Shown here one piece after another: positions 1 to 7,352 of a stretch of 12,268 nucleotides of DNA. Position 1 is the stretch's first letter. Each line of letters opens with the position of its first letter. Under the pieces are notes generated by a model. The model was not told where the DNA came from. It made no database searches and saw only the letters and a program-made list of their open reading frames with translations. The stretch is from Candidatus Rokuibacteriota bacterium. Its GTDB lineage: Bacteria > Methylomirabilota > Methylomirabilia > Rokubacteriales > CSP1-6. The DNA is taken from NCBI GenBank assembly GCA_016201575.1, contig JACQCN010000042.1:1-12268 (forward strand), read 5' to 3'. Both the position numbers and the translations under genes were made by a program.

Positions 1-149
1 TGAGCGACGAGCTGTTCGCCCGCGTGCGCGCCCACTTCGGCGAGGCGCAGGTGGTGGAGCTGACGGCCGCCATCGCGCTGGAGAACTTCCGCAGCAAGTT
101 CAACACCGCGCTGGGGATCGAGGCGCAGGGGTTCTGCGTGATCAAGTAG
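1..149 (+). CDS. Carboxymuconolactone decarboxylase-like protein, C-terminal fragment
   Basis: This is an open frame running from the window edge to TAG at 147-149, giving about 48 C-terminal residues. The stretch LTAAIALENFRSKFNTALGI followed by EAQGFC matches the C-terminal helices of the CMD/AhpD-like fold as I know it (typically VVELT..IALENFxxRFN.ALGIEAQGFC). Family members are small (about 130-190 residues) helical proteins that act as decarboxylases or as thiol peroxidase-type enzymes. The CxxC or other catalytic residues of the core would lie upstream of the window, so decarboxylase and peroxidase roles cannot be separated. The gene converges on the histidine kinase with only 8 bp between the two stop codons and no visible terminator hairpin. 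The family call is fairly secure; substrate is unknown. Confidence 0.75.
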   Translation, partial: SDELFARVRAHFGEAQVVELTAAIALENFRSKFNTALGIEAQGFCVIK

Positions 150-157
150 TCGGCACG

Positions 158-3100
158 TCAGCTCGACGGAGCGGACGGAAGGGCCCCGTCCAGCACCTCG
201 CGCACCTTGCGCGCGAGGGCGTCCGGCGTGAACGGCTTCTCGAGCAGCACGGTGCCCGGATCCAGGACGCCGTGATGGACGATCGCGTCGTCGGTGTACC
301 CCGATACATAGAGGACCTTCACGCCCGGGCGAGCAGCCACCAGCCGCTCGGCCAGCTCGCGTCCGCTCATCCGGGGCATCACCACGTCGGTGACGAGCAG
401 GTCGATGGGGCCCTGATGGCGCTCGCTGGCCAGCAAGGCGTCCTCGGGCCGCGGCGCCTCGAGGACCGAGTAGCCGCTCGCGTGGAGGATCTCGCGCGCC
501 AGCTCCCGGAGCTCGTCGTCGTCCTCGGCGAGCAGGATCGTCTCCGCGCCCCGTGGAGCCCGGGCCGCGATCGCCTGAGCCCCGGGTGATTCGGCCTCCT
601 CGTCGACCCTCGGCAGAAAGACCTTGAAGGTCGTCCCGCGCCCGAGCTCGCTGTACACCCAGATGTTGCCGCCGCTCTGCTTGACGATGCCGTAGACGGT
701 GGACAGGCCGAGGCCGGTTCCCTTGCCGCGCTCTTTGGTCGTGAAGAAGGGCTCGAAGATCCGGGCCTGCGTTTGCGGAGACATCCCGAGTCCGGTGTCG
801 CTCACCGCGAGCATCACGTACTGACCGAGCGCCGCGCCAAGATGGCGGCTCGCGTACGCCTCGTCGAGCCTGACATTCGCGGTCTCGATGGTGAGCACAC
901 CCCCCACCGGCATGGCGTCGCGAGCATTGACGACGAGGTTCATGAGGACTTGCTCGATGTGCCCGGGATCGGCCTTGATCCGCCCGAGGTCCGGCGACGG
1001 CGAGGTGCGGACGTCGATGTTCTCTCCGATGAGCCGCTGCAGCATCTTCTCCATCTCGCCCACCACGGCATTGAGATCCAGCACCTTCGGTTGGAGGACT
1101 TGCTTCCGGCTGAACGCCAGGAGTTGGCGGGTGAGGGCGGCGGCCCGCACGGCCGTGCGCTGGATCTGCTCGAAGTAGCTTCGGAGGGGATCGTCGGGGT
1201 TCAAACGTTCCAGAGCGATGTGGCTGCGGCCCGTGATGATCGTCAGCAGGTTGTTGAAATCGTGGGCCACCCCGCCCGCAAGCTGGCCGATCGCTTCCAT
1301 CTTCTGCGACTGGAGCAGTTGCTGCGCGAGCCCTTTCTGCTCGGTCATGTCTCGGAAGATCGCGACCGTCCCCACCACCTCGCCACCCGGGTCACGGAGG
1401 GCGGAGATCGACGCGCTGACGTCGACCCAGCGGCCATCGGCGGCCCGGAAGGCCGTCTCGTAGTGCTTGATCCTCCGCTCCGTCTCGACACGCCGTCTGA
1501 TCGCGCGCGCCTCGTCCACTCCCGATCGATAGTACTCGTCGATGCCACGGCCGATCATCTCGTGGGCCCGGTGGCCGAAGATCTCTTCGCCGCCCGCGCT
1601 CACGTACGTCACCCGCCCCTCGGCATCGGTGGTGATGATGGCGTCCGCCGAGTTCTCCGCGATGGACTGGAGGAAGTCCCTGGCGGTCTTGATCTCCGTG
1701 TACAGCCGCGCATTTTCCAGCGCGACCGCCGCCTGATCGGCGAACGCCTGCACGAGCCTCACGTTCTCGGCGTCGAACACGCGCCCCGCGCGGTCCCCGA
1801 CCGTGAGGACGCCGGTCACACGATCCCTCACGAGCAGGGGAACCGCCAGGATCGCGCGGAAGGCCGCCTGCTCGATACGAGCCCGGGCATCCGGGGTGAG
1901 CGCCACGCGGGAATCGGTCAGAAGGTCCGGAGTCATCACGGGCTGACGCAGGCTCACGGCAAGGCCGGCCACGCCCGTTCCCCTGGGCAAGACGATGTTC
2001 GGGCCGATCGCCGGCCCCTGATCGCCGGAGAAGGCCACCCTGACGAGGTCTTCGGACTCCGGGGCGAGGCGGTAGAGCGTGGACGAGTTCCCGCCAAGCA
2101 GGGCCAGAACACTCTCCGCGATCCGCTGCCCGACTTCCTCGAACTCGAGCGATTGCGAAATGAGGCGCTCGACCTCCGCCAGGCTCTCCGCCGCTCTCCG
2201 GCGCCGGTCGGCCTCCTCGAAGAGCGCGGCGTTCTTGAGCGCCAGGGCCGCCTGGTCCGCGAAGGTCGAGAGGAGACGGACCTCCTCCTCCGTGAAGACG
2301 CGCCCGACCGCGTCATTGAGGCCGAGGGCACCGATCACCTCTCCGCGCACTCGCAGCGGCGCCGCCAGGACGGCGAGGAACTTCTCCTCGGCCGCCCGCT
2401 CTCGGAGCCAGTCGGGGACCGTGATTCGCGGGTCGTTCAGGAAATCGGCGGACCAAGCCGGCACCCCCTCGACCACGGCCCGGCCGACGACCCCGTGCCC
2501 GGCGGGCAGGGTCTGCCCCGCCCACTTGTCCTTCTCGGCCTCACCGGCGGCGGCGAGACAGATCAGTGCGCCCGACTCGGCATCCCGTCGATACAGTGCC
2601 GCGGTCCGGACGCGAAACAGCGACAGCAGCGTCGAAACCGTCCGATCGGCCGCTCGAGTGAAATCAAGGGTCTCGGACAGCTCCTGCCCCACCCGTGCCA
2701 GCGCGCTGGCGATTTCCTCCGCCCGTGTACGTTCCGATTCCCGCGTCTCGAGCGCGGCGGTCATCTCGTCGAATGCCCGGCCGAGCTGCCCCAGCTCTCC
2801 GCGCCCGTACGGTCCGCCCACCCGCGCGCGCAGATCGCCCTTCGCCACGCGGCTCGCCGCCGTCACGAGGACCTCGAGGGGACGCGCGAGGAGGCGATTC
2901 GCGAACCCCCACGCCGCCGCCAGTGTGCCGACCGCGATCAGCCCGAGGAGGGTGAGGTTGCGGAACAGGGTCCTCTCGGCGGAGGCAAGCACAGCGTGTC
3001 TCGGAATGCCCACCCAGACGTACGCCGACGGCGCCCCCTCATCGTCGAGAACGAGTGGAAGGAAGCCGTACAGCCGGCGAACTCCGTCGGAGCCGATCTC

Positions 3101-3841
3101 GTCGACCGCACCTTCCCGCCGAGCCACGACCGTCCTTGCCAGCGCCGTCTCCTGGGCGCGGTGCGCGGGCGCCGAACCGGAGTCGGGATGCCGCGCCAGC
3201 ACGACTCCATTGCGGTCGACCACGCCGAGCACGGAGCCTTCAGGGAGTCGTGCGTCCGCAGGGATCCGGCTGAGCCAGTCCAGGTCGATGCCGACGACGA
3301 CGATGGCCTGCATGGCACCCGAGGCGTCGATCACCGGCGCCGCCATCGGCAGCGTAGGCTTGCCGCTGACCCGGCCCACCTGGTAGCTGCCGATCGTCAC
3401 CTTCCGCGTGTCACGGGCCTCGCGGAAGTACGGGCGATCCGCGACATTGACCCGGCTGGCCGACGCCGGCCCGCTGCAAAAGACGTCTCCGCTCGGCGTC
3501 GCCGCGACCAGCCCCGTATAGCCCGTGGAATGACGGAGGATCGAGGCCAGCACCCGATCGCAGGCCCGAGCATCGCGACTGTGTACGCCAAGCTGCGCCA
3601 GGAGGTTCAGGAGTTGCTTCGCTTCTTCGATCTGTCGGCGGTGGCCGCTCGACGCCACCCGCGCCGTCTGCAGCATGTCGTCGCGAGCCGCGGCGGTGGC
3701 CTGACGGCGTTGCTCGAAGTGCGAATACACGCTGAGCGCCACCGCGGGCGCCAGCGCGAGGAGAACCAAGAGGAGGAGGCGGATGCGCAGGCCGGAAACC
3801 GCCACGCACCCATAATAATGGCTTTGTCTTCGGGCTCCCAA
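158..3841 (-). CDS. Hybrid sensor histidine kinase (dCache-HAMP-GAF-GAF-PAS-HisKA-HATPase-REC)
   Basis: A membrane-bound hybrid histidine kinase of 1227 residues counted from the furthest-upstream start, a TTG at 3841. Visible modules: TM1 about 18-40; periplasmic double-Cache sensor about 43-290 (with DRPYFREAR at 135-143); TM2 about 296-316; HAMP about 317-370; GAF 1 about 392-540; GAF 2 about 565-712; PAS about 720-835; HisKA with H-box AGGVAHDFNNLL and phospho-acceptor His860; HATPase_c with N-box NLVVNARDAM (Asn972), G1 DTGLGM (1015-1020), F-box FEPFFTTK and G2 GKGTGLGL; C-terminal receiver about 1102-1217 with acidic cluster 1107-1109, phospho-acceptor Asp1152, Ser1180 and Lys1202. All catalytic residues are present, so it should autophosphorylate and pass phosphate to its own receiver, then probably to an HPt protein encoded elsewhere. 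The start is uncertain: GTG at 3805 also puts a short basic N-terminus before TM1 and sits just after a good -10 box. No partner regulator is adjacent. The ligand is unknown. Confidence 0.95.
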   Translation of the reverse strand: MGARRQSHYYGCVAVSGLRIRLLLLVLLALAPAVALSVYSHFEQRRQATAAARDDMLQTARVASSGHRRQIEEAKQLLNLLAQLGVHSRDARACDRVLASILRHSTGYTGLVAATPSGDVFCSGPASASRVNVADRPYFREARDTRKVTIGSYQVGRVSGKPTLPMAAPVIDASGAMQAIVVVGIDLDWLSRIPADARLPEGSVLGVVDRNGVVLARHPDSGSAPAHRAQETALARTVVARREGAVDEIGSDGVRRLYGFLPLVLDDEGAPSAYVWVGIPRHAVLASAERTLFRNLTLLGLIAVGTLAAAWGFANRLLARPLEVLVTAASRVAKGDLRARVGGPYGRGELGQLGRAFDEMTAALETRESERTRAEEIASALARVGQELSETLDFTRAADRTVSTLLSLFRVRTAALYRRDAESGALICLAAAGEAEKDKWAGQTLPAGHGVVGRAVVEGVPAWSADFLNDPRITVPDWLRERAAEEKFLAVLAAPLRVRGEVIGALGLNDAVGRVFTEEEVRLLSTFADQAALALKNAALFEEADRRRRAAESLAEVERLISQSLEFEEVGQRIAESVLALLGGNSSTLYRLAPESEDLVRVAFSGDQGPAIGPNIVLPRGTGVAGLAVSLRQPVMTPDLLTDSRVALTPDARARIEQAAFRAILAVPLLVRDRVTGVLTVGDRAGRVFDAENVRLVQAFADQAAVALENARLYTEIKTARDFLQSIAENSADAIITTDAEGRVTYVSAGGEEIFGHRAHEMIGRGIDEYYRSGVDEARAIRRRVETERRIKHYETAFRAADGRWVDVSASISALRDPGGEVVGTVAIFRDMTEQKGLAQQLLQSQKMEAIGQLAGGVAHDFNNLLTIITGRSHIALERLNPDDPLRSYFEQIQRTAVRAAALTRQLLAFSRKQVLQPKVLDLNAVVGEMEKMLQRLIGENIDVRTSPSPDLGRIKADPGHIEQVLMNLVVNARDAMPVGGVLTIETANVRLDEAYASRHLGAALGQYVMLAVSDTGLGMSPQTQARIFEPFFTTKERGKGTGLGLSTVYGIVKQSGGNIWVYSELGRGTTFKVFLPRVDEEAESPGAQAIAARAPRGAETILLAEDDDELRELAREILHASGYSVLEAPRPEDALLASERHQGPIDLLVTDVVMPRMSGRELAERLVAARPGVKVLYVSGYTDDAIVHHGVLDPGTVLLEKPFTPDALARKVREVLDGALPSAPSS
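3812..3841 (-). promoter_or_regulatory. Candidate sigma-70 promoter overlapping the 5' end of the kinase ORF
   Basis: On the minus strand, TTGGGA (3841-3836), an 18-bp spacer and TATTAT (3817-3812) resemble -35 and -10 boxes (4/6 and 5/6 matches). The six bases GGGTGC then lead straight into GTG at 3805-3803. If real, transcription would begin at about the GTG, giving a leaderless mRNA and excluding the upstream TTG start. AT-rich runs are rare in this DNA, which adds some weight. This rests on sequence reading only. Confidence 0.35.
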
Positions 3842-4035
3842 TTCTCTGACCGGGGTGAATCGGGGACAACAAGGCCCTCAGCACGTGGAGCGGGCCGGTC
3901 GCGAAGTCAGTTGCTCGGGGCTATCCCGCCGCGCCGTCGCCCTGCGCCGAGAACTCACCACGCCGTGATCGACCGTTTCGAGCTGAGCCCCCGCGCGGAA
4001 CTGGACTTCCCCGGGACAGGCCTGCGATCCTGCTG

Positions 4036-4332
4036 ATGGGGGTCGACTTGATAACGGACGGGCGGATGAGCGACCGGGTACGGGCGATGACTGACGGGGA
4101 GTTGGCCGAGCTACAAAACCGCCTGTTGCACTCGGTCCAGCGCGGTGATGGGCTCCTCGAAGTCCTGATTCGCGTGCCGGGCAATCTCCCCGACCCCACC
4201 CTCGAGGCCCTCGCCGACTCCCTCGGGCAGCACATTCCCTTGGTGGGCGCGTTGGTCACGTTCCAGTATCGTCCTCTCGTCGGGGAGGTGCTGACGGGGC
4301 GGACTGTCGTTGTCGCTGATCCCTGGGCTTGA
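4036..4332 (+). CDS. Small hypothetical protein
   Basis: An open frame of up to 98 codons ending at TGA 4330-4332. The downstream in-frame ATG at 4066 (preceded by GGACGGGCGG) or at 4087 may be the true start; the ATG at 4036 has no visible Shine-Dalgarno sequence. The product is acidic and soluble-looking, with an N-terminal helix (MTDGELAELQNRLL) followed by an alternating strand/helix pattern (LLEVLIRVPG, LEALADSLGQ, LVGALVTF) and C-terminal VVVADPWA. Third codon positions are mostly G or C, which favours this frame over the arginine/serine-rich antisense ORF opposite it. I do not recognise a family. It is transcribed away from the kinase and converges on the PilZ-like gene. It is probably real, and the function is unknown. 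Confidence 0.55.
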   Translation: MGVDLITDGRMSDRVRAMTDGELAELQNRLLHSVQRGDGLLEVLIRVPGNLPDPTLEALADSLGQHIPLVGALVTFQYRPLVGEVLTGRTVVVADPWA

Positions 4333-4360
4333 CCCCGACGTCCCGGCCAACTTCGCAGTT

Positions 4361-4400
4361 CCACTCGCGGCCCCGCGTCGATCGGGCAGCGAGGGAGTGG
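4361..4400. terminator. Possible bidirectional hairpin between convergent genes
   Basis: CCACTC (4361-4366) pairs with GAGTGG (4395-4400), and a competing inner pairing joins CTCGC (4364-4368) to GCGAG (4389-4393). It sits in the 82-bp gap between the stops of the small hypothetical gene and the PilZ-like gene. No T tract follows on either side, so a canonical intrinsic terminator is not supported. It is recorded only as a candidate. Confidence 0.2.
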
Positions 4401-4414
4401 CGTTCGAGGCGGCT

Positions 4415-5086
4415 CTACACCATCAACACGTCCCGGGCGGCCTTCAGCGCCGCCCGTATGGCGTCGCAGTCTTCCGGGGGCAATTCATCGAGCTTGAGCG
4501 CGAAGCGCACGAGCACGGCGAGCTGACTCATCGTTGCGGTCAAGGTCTTCCAGTTCCCGTGAGCCGCTTCGCGGACGGCGGTCAGTGCCAGGCTCTCGAG
4601 GTGCTCCCCGATCGAGGGACGCGTGACGGCGGACATGCTGCGGATCGCTTTCGTGATGGCGGCGGTCAGCCTGGCCAGATCTTCGACCGCCGGCGGCTGC
4701 AGCAGCACAGCCCGGAGGCCCTGAGCGATTCGCAGGTCAACCCACCGGCACGTTACCCGCTCGACCTCGACGCGGCACCATACCTTCGCCTGTCGTTCTG
4801 GCTGGATCTCGAGTCGACAGGGTATGCCACTCTGCAAGCTATCAGAGGGCACCCAATTCATGAGCGCTACCCGGACGCTTCCCGGACCGGCATCGATTAC
4901 TTGCCCGGCGAGACACAGCGTCTCTCCTAACCAGAGGCGGACCGGCGACGGGATTGGGCAAGCTTCGTGATGATCCACGGTGCGGTTGCCGGAGTGCAAG
5001 ACGTCGGCCACGAAGTCTTGCGGCGGAAGTCCTTGCCGTTTGGAGCCGCGAGAGGAACTGGTGCCAGCCAGGGGGCATTGCGGCAC
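4415..5086 (-). CDS. PilZ-like domain protein with C-terminal helical region
   Basis: A 223-residue reading from GTG at 5086 to TAG at 4417-4415. Residues about 45-122 alternate short strands (VRLWLG, LAGQVIDAGPGSVRVAL, CRLEIQ, KVWCRVEVERVTCRWVDLRI) in the manner of a PilZ-type beta barrel. IDAGPGSVRV falls where PilZ proteins carry DxSxxG, but neither that motif nor the RxxxR motif is intact, so c-di-GMP binding is doubtful. Residues 131-221 are helical with no signature I recognise. The first ~36 residues look less protein-like, and a GTG at 4978 would start just before the barrel. The frame has good G/C third positions and a natural hydrophobic pattern, unlike the + strand ORF opposite it. 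It is a likely soluble signalling or flagellar-control protein by family resemblance only. Confidence 0.6.
   Translation of the reverse strand: MPQCPLAGTSSSRGSKRQGLPPQDFVADVLHSGNRTVDHHEACPIPSPVRLWLGETLCLAGQVIDAGPGSVRVALMNWVPSDSLQSGIPCRLEIQPERQAKVWCRVEVERVTCRWVDLRIAQGLRAVLLQPPAVEDLARLTAAITKAIRSMSAVTRPSIGEHLESLALTAVREAAHGNWKTLTATMSQLAVLVRFALKLDELPPEDCDAIRAALKAARDVLMV
4996..5021. repeat. Inverted repeat ahead of the alternative start of the PilZ-like gene
   Basis: GCAAGAC (4996-5002) and GTCTTGC (5015-5021) are perfect 7-bp arms separated by 12 bp. This is an operator-like spacing. It lies 17 bp upstream of the in-frame GTG at 4978 on the minus strand. If the gene starts at 4978 the repeat would be in its promoter/leader. 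If it starts at 5086 the repeat is coding. A chance origin is possible. Confidence 0.3.
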
Positions 5087-5096
5087 CGACGGTGCC
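5082..5096. repeat. Short palindrome at the distal GTG start of the PilZ-like gene
   Basis: GGCACC-GAC-GGTGCC has perfect 6-bp arms with a 3-bp centre and overlaps the GTG codon at 5086-5084 of the minus-strand gene. A second GGTGCCAG copy lies about 30 bp away, near 5060. It could form a small hairpin that occludes this start, or act as an operator half-site. Function is not demonstrated. Confidence 0.25.
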
Positions 5097-5208
5097 AGGG
5101 AGAGGCACGGGCCGGGTCCGCGTTGACGGCCGTGCTAGGCTGGCGTCATTTGCTGGCACTCCCCGCGGAGCCGTCGCCCGTCTCAACCCTCAACACGCCG
5201 GGAGCAGA

Positions 5209-5307
5209 ATGGACCAAGCAGCCGTCCCCAAGCGCGTGCGCCACATGATCGAGACCGGCGGTGACGGCCGCCTCTGCGCGGCCTGCACCGAGCAATTCGC
5301 TCCCTAG
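5209..5307 (+). CDS. Possible 32-residue CxxC microprotein
   Basis: ATG at 5209 to TAG at 5305-5307 encodes 32 residues, beginning MDQAAVPKRVRHMIETGG and containing LCAACTEQF, a single CxxC pair at Cys23/Cys26. GGGAG at 5200-5204 gives a close but usable Shine-Dalgarno sequence. A TTGACG hexamer at 5123-5128 has no convincing -10 box 17 bp downstream (TCATTT). The frame also extends upstream to 4954, but that part is arginine-rich and shadow-like, so I favour the short form. It lies alone in the 329-bp gap before the amidohydrolase; nothing else is seen in that gap apart from the promoter candidate listed next. One CxxC could bind metal only as a dimer, or could be redox active. This is speculative. 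Confidence 0.35.
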   Translation: MDQAAVPKRVRHMIETGGDGRLCAACTEQFAP

Positions 5308-5334
5308 CGGATCACGTCGTCGGCCGGGCGGCGG

Positions 5335-5363
5335 TGGCGGATCGCGCGAGCATCGGCTACGAT
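5335..5363 (+). promoter_or_regulatory. Weak candidate promoter of the amidohydrolase-SDR operon
   Basis: TACGAT (5358-5363) resembles a -10 box (4/6). At 17-bp spacing the -35 position holds TGGCGG, which is a poor match. The predicted transcript would start near 5370 and leave about 45 nt of leader before the GTG start at 5416, which has a strong GAGGAGG ribosome-binding site at 5404-5410. Position is the main support. Confidence 0.25.
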
Positions 5364-5415
5364 CTGCGCACCCATGATCCACGGGCCCGACTGATCGAGC
5401 CGCGAGGAGGAGAAC

Positions 5416-6552
5416 GTGTCCACCACGGTGATGTCCGCCGACAGCCACATGGACCTCATCTACCTGCCGCCCGAGACGTTCACGTCCCGGATGCCGCCTT
5501 CCTGGGGTGATCGGGCCCCGCACGTCGTCGCGCGCGACGGCCGCAAGCTCTGGGTCTCGGGCGACGACGTGCTCGCCCCGTACGGCGTGTACGGGCCCGG
5601 CGTGACCGGTGGGCGCCGCGGCCGCATCCTGGCGGACGCCGGCTTCGCCTCCGGGCGGGAGACGCGCCCGTCGAGCCCGGCGCAGCGCCGCGCGGATCAG
5701 GAGCGGGACGGCGTCGAAGCCGAGGTGATCTACGGCGTCATCGGGATCTCGCGCGGTCTCTTCGGCGCGAAGGGGATCACGGATCCCGAGCTGCTGACGG
5801 CCGTCTATCACGCGTACAACGAGTACATCGCGGAGTTCAGTCAGACGGTGCCCGGCCGGTTCTTCGGGCTCGGGTGCCTCCCGAATCACGACGCCGCCGT
5901 GGCGGCGGAGGAGATCCGTCACTGTCGAGGCCTCGGGCTGCCGGGCGCCGTCTTCGTCCCGTGGAGCGCCACGATGCCCGTGTGGCATGAGATGTGGGAG
6001 CCGGTGTGGGCGGCGGCCGAAGCCAGCGACCTGGTCGTCTCGTTCCACGTCTTCGAGGGGGGCGGGACCACCGTGGGCTACGAGGTGAAGGGGGTCCGCC
6101 ACCCGGCGGCGATCGGCGCCTGGACCGTCGTGGCGCCGATGCAGATGGACGAGATTCTCGCCTCGGTGATTCTCTCCGGCGTCTGCGACCGTCACCCGCG
6201 GCTCCGGCTCGTGCTCGGCGAAAGCGGGATCGGGTGGCTGCCCTACATGCTCGAGCGCCTGGACGACACGTACGAGGAGCGCCTCGCCGACGACCTGAAG
6301 CTTCCCCTGCCGCCCAGCGCCTATTTCAGGCGGCAGATCTATGCGACGTTCCAGAAGGACGCGCACGGCGTCCGCGCGATGGCCCAGATCGCGCCCGACA
6401 ATGTCATGTGGGGCTCCGACTATCCGCACCGCGACGGGACGTGGCCGTTCTCGCGGAAGGCCATCGAGGAGCAGTTCCGGGGGATCGACGAGACGATCCA
6501 GCGCAAGATGCTCTGGGGCAATGCCCGCCGCGTCTATCGTCTGGACGGCTGA
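5416..6552 (+). CDS. Amidohydrolase family 2 (ACMSD-like) metal-dependent hydrolase/decarboxylase
   Basis: A 378-residue protein starting at GTG 5416 with GAGGAGG five bases upstream. The TIM-barrel amidohydrolase_2 pattern is clear: N-terminal ADSHMD (8-13), FHVFEGG with His211, LRLVLGESGIGWLPYMLERLDD (263-284) and C-terminal GSDYPHRDGTWP with Asp335 and His338, ending NARRVYRLDG. Relatives include ACMSD, gamma-resorcylate decarboxylase and other ring-cleavage-pathway enzymes that act on carboxylates. The first metal motif reads D-S-H-M-D, not DxHxH, so the second histidine is replaced by Asp13. This occurs in subgroups of the family, but it means metal content should not be assumed. It is cytoplasmic (no signal peptide). 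It is followed 12 bp later by an SDR, suggesting a shared degradation route. The substrate is unknown. Confidence 0.93.
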   Translation: MSTTVMSADSHMDLIYLPPETFTSRMPPSWGDRAPHVVARDGRKLWVSGDDVLAPYGVYGPGVTGGRRGRILADAGFASGRETRPSSPAQRRADQERDGVEAEVIYGVIGISRGLFGAKGITDPELLTAVYHAYNEYIAEFSQTVPGRFFGLGCLPNHDAAVAAEEIRHCRGLGLPGAVFVPWSATMPVWHEMWEPVWAAAEASDLVVSFHVFEGGGTTVGYEVKGVRHPAAIGAWTVVAPMQMDEILASVILSGVCDRHPRLRLVLGESGIGWLPYMLERLDDTYEERLADDLKLPLPPSAYFRRQIYATFQKDAHGVRAMAQIAPDNVMWGSDYPHRDGTWPFSRKAIEEQFRGIDETIQRKMLWGNARRVYRLDG

Positions 6553-6564
6553 GGGGACGCGCCG

Positions 6565-7314
6565 GTGGACCTGACCGGCCGGGTGGCGCTGGTGACCGGC
6601 GGCTCGGGCGATCTGGGGAACGCGATCGCCCGCGCCCTGGCGTCCGCCGGCGCCGACGTCGCCGCGACCTACGTGGGCAACGAGCCCGGCGCCACCGCGA
6701 CGTGCGAGGCCGTGGAAAAGCAGGGGCGCCGGACCTGTCGTATCCAGCTCGACCAGACGGACCCGGAGTCGGCGCGGGCGGCGGTCGCCGCGGCCGTGAG
6801 CCGGCTCGGCCGCCTGGACGTCCTCGTCAACAACGCGGCCTGGAACATCGGCATCCCGTTCCCCGACCTCGACGGCCTCACGGACGCGGTCTGGGAGCGC
6901 ATGTGGAAGACGAACCTCCTCGGGCCCTTCCAGCTCGCCCGCGCGGCGGCGCCGCACATGCGGGCCCAGGGCGCGGGGCGGATCGTCAACATCGCCTCGA
7001 TCGCGGGTCTCATGCCGAGCGGGAGCAGCCTCGCCTACGCCACGACCAAGGCCGCCCTCATCCACCTGACCCGGTGCCTCGCGGTGGCGCTGGCGCCCGA
7101 CATCACGGTGAACTGTGTCGCTCCGGGCCTCATCGAGGGGACGCGGATGGCGCGGCGCCTGCCGCCCGAGGTCGCCGAGCAGGCCCGCCAGCGGGCGGTG
7201 CTGCGCCGCGCGACCAGCGGCGAGGACGTCGCGAGCCAGGTGGTGGCCTTCTGCCGGGCCGACACCGTGACGGGGCAGGTGGTGCCGGTCGACGCCGGCA
7301 TCCACTTCCACTGA
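6565..7314 (+). CDS. Short-chain dehydrogenase/reductase (classical SDR)
   Basis: A 249-residue classical SDR beginning at GTG 6565, with GAGGGGA (6551-6557) overlapping the stop of the preceding gene and acting as ribosome-binding site. It has the NAD(P)-binding TGGSGDLG (11-18), VNNAA (88-92), and the catalytic tetrad Asn117, Ser145, Tyr158 and Lys162 (YATTK). The PG motif is in NCVAPGLIEGT (183-193), and the C-terminus is TGQVVPVDAGIHFH. Length and motifs match 3-oxoacyl-ACP reductase-like SDRs (FabG type), but this subfamily covers many alcohol/ketone substrates. Co-transcription with the amidohydrolase is likely from the 12-bp gap and points to a catabolic role over fatty-acid synthesis. 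Cofactor preference is unresolved: no clear acidic residue closes beta-2, where the sequence reads ATYVGNE. Confidence 0.95.
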   Translation: MDLTGRVALVTGGSGDLGNAIARALASAGADVAATYVGNEPGATATCEAVEKQGRRTCRIQLDQTDPESARAAVAAAVSRLGRLDVLVNNAAWNIGIPFPDLDGLTDAVWERMWKTNLLGPFQLARAAAPHMRAQGAGRIVNIASIAGLMPSGSSLAYATTKAALIHLTRCLAVALAPDITVNCVAPGLIEGTRMARRLPPEVAEQARQRAVLRRATSGEDVASQVVAFCRADTVTGQVVPVDAGIHFH

Positions 7315-7352
7315 ACTACTACTTCGGAGAATGCTCGCGTGGGGCGGCGCTT

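Noticed and set aside
773..4036. 1087-codon open frame on the + strand opposite the histidine kinase
   Set aside because: It is rich in Arg, His and Asp with no domain pattern. It exists because G/C third positions of the minus-strand kinase suppress stops in this frame; every kinase motif is intact on the minus strand.
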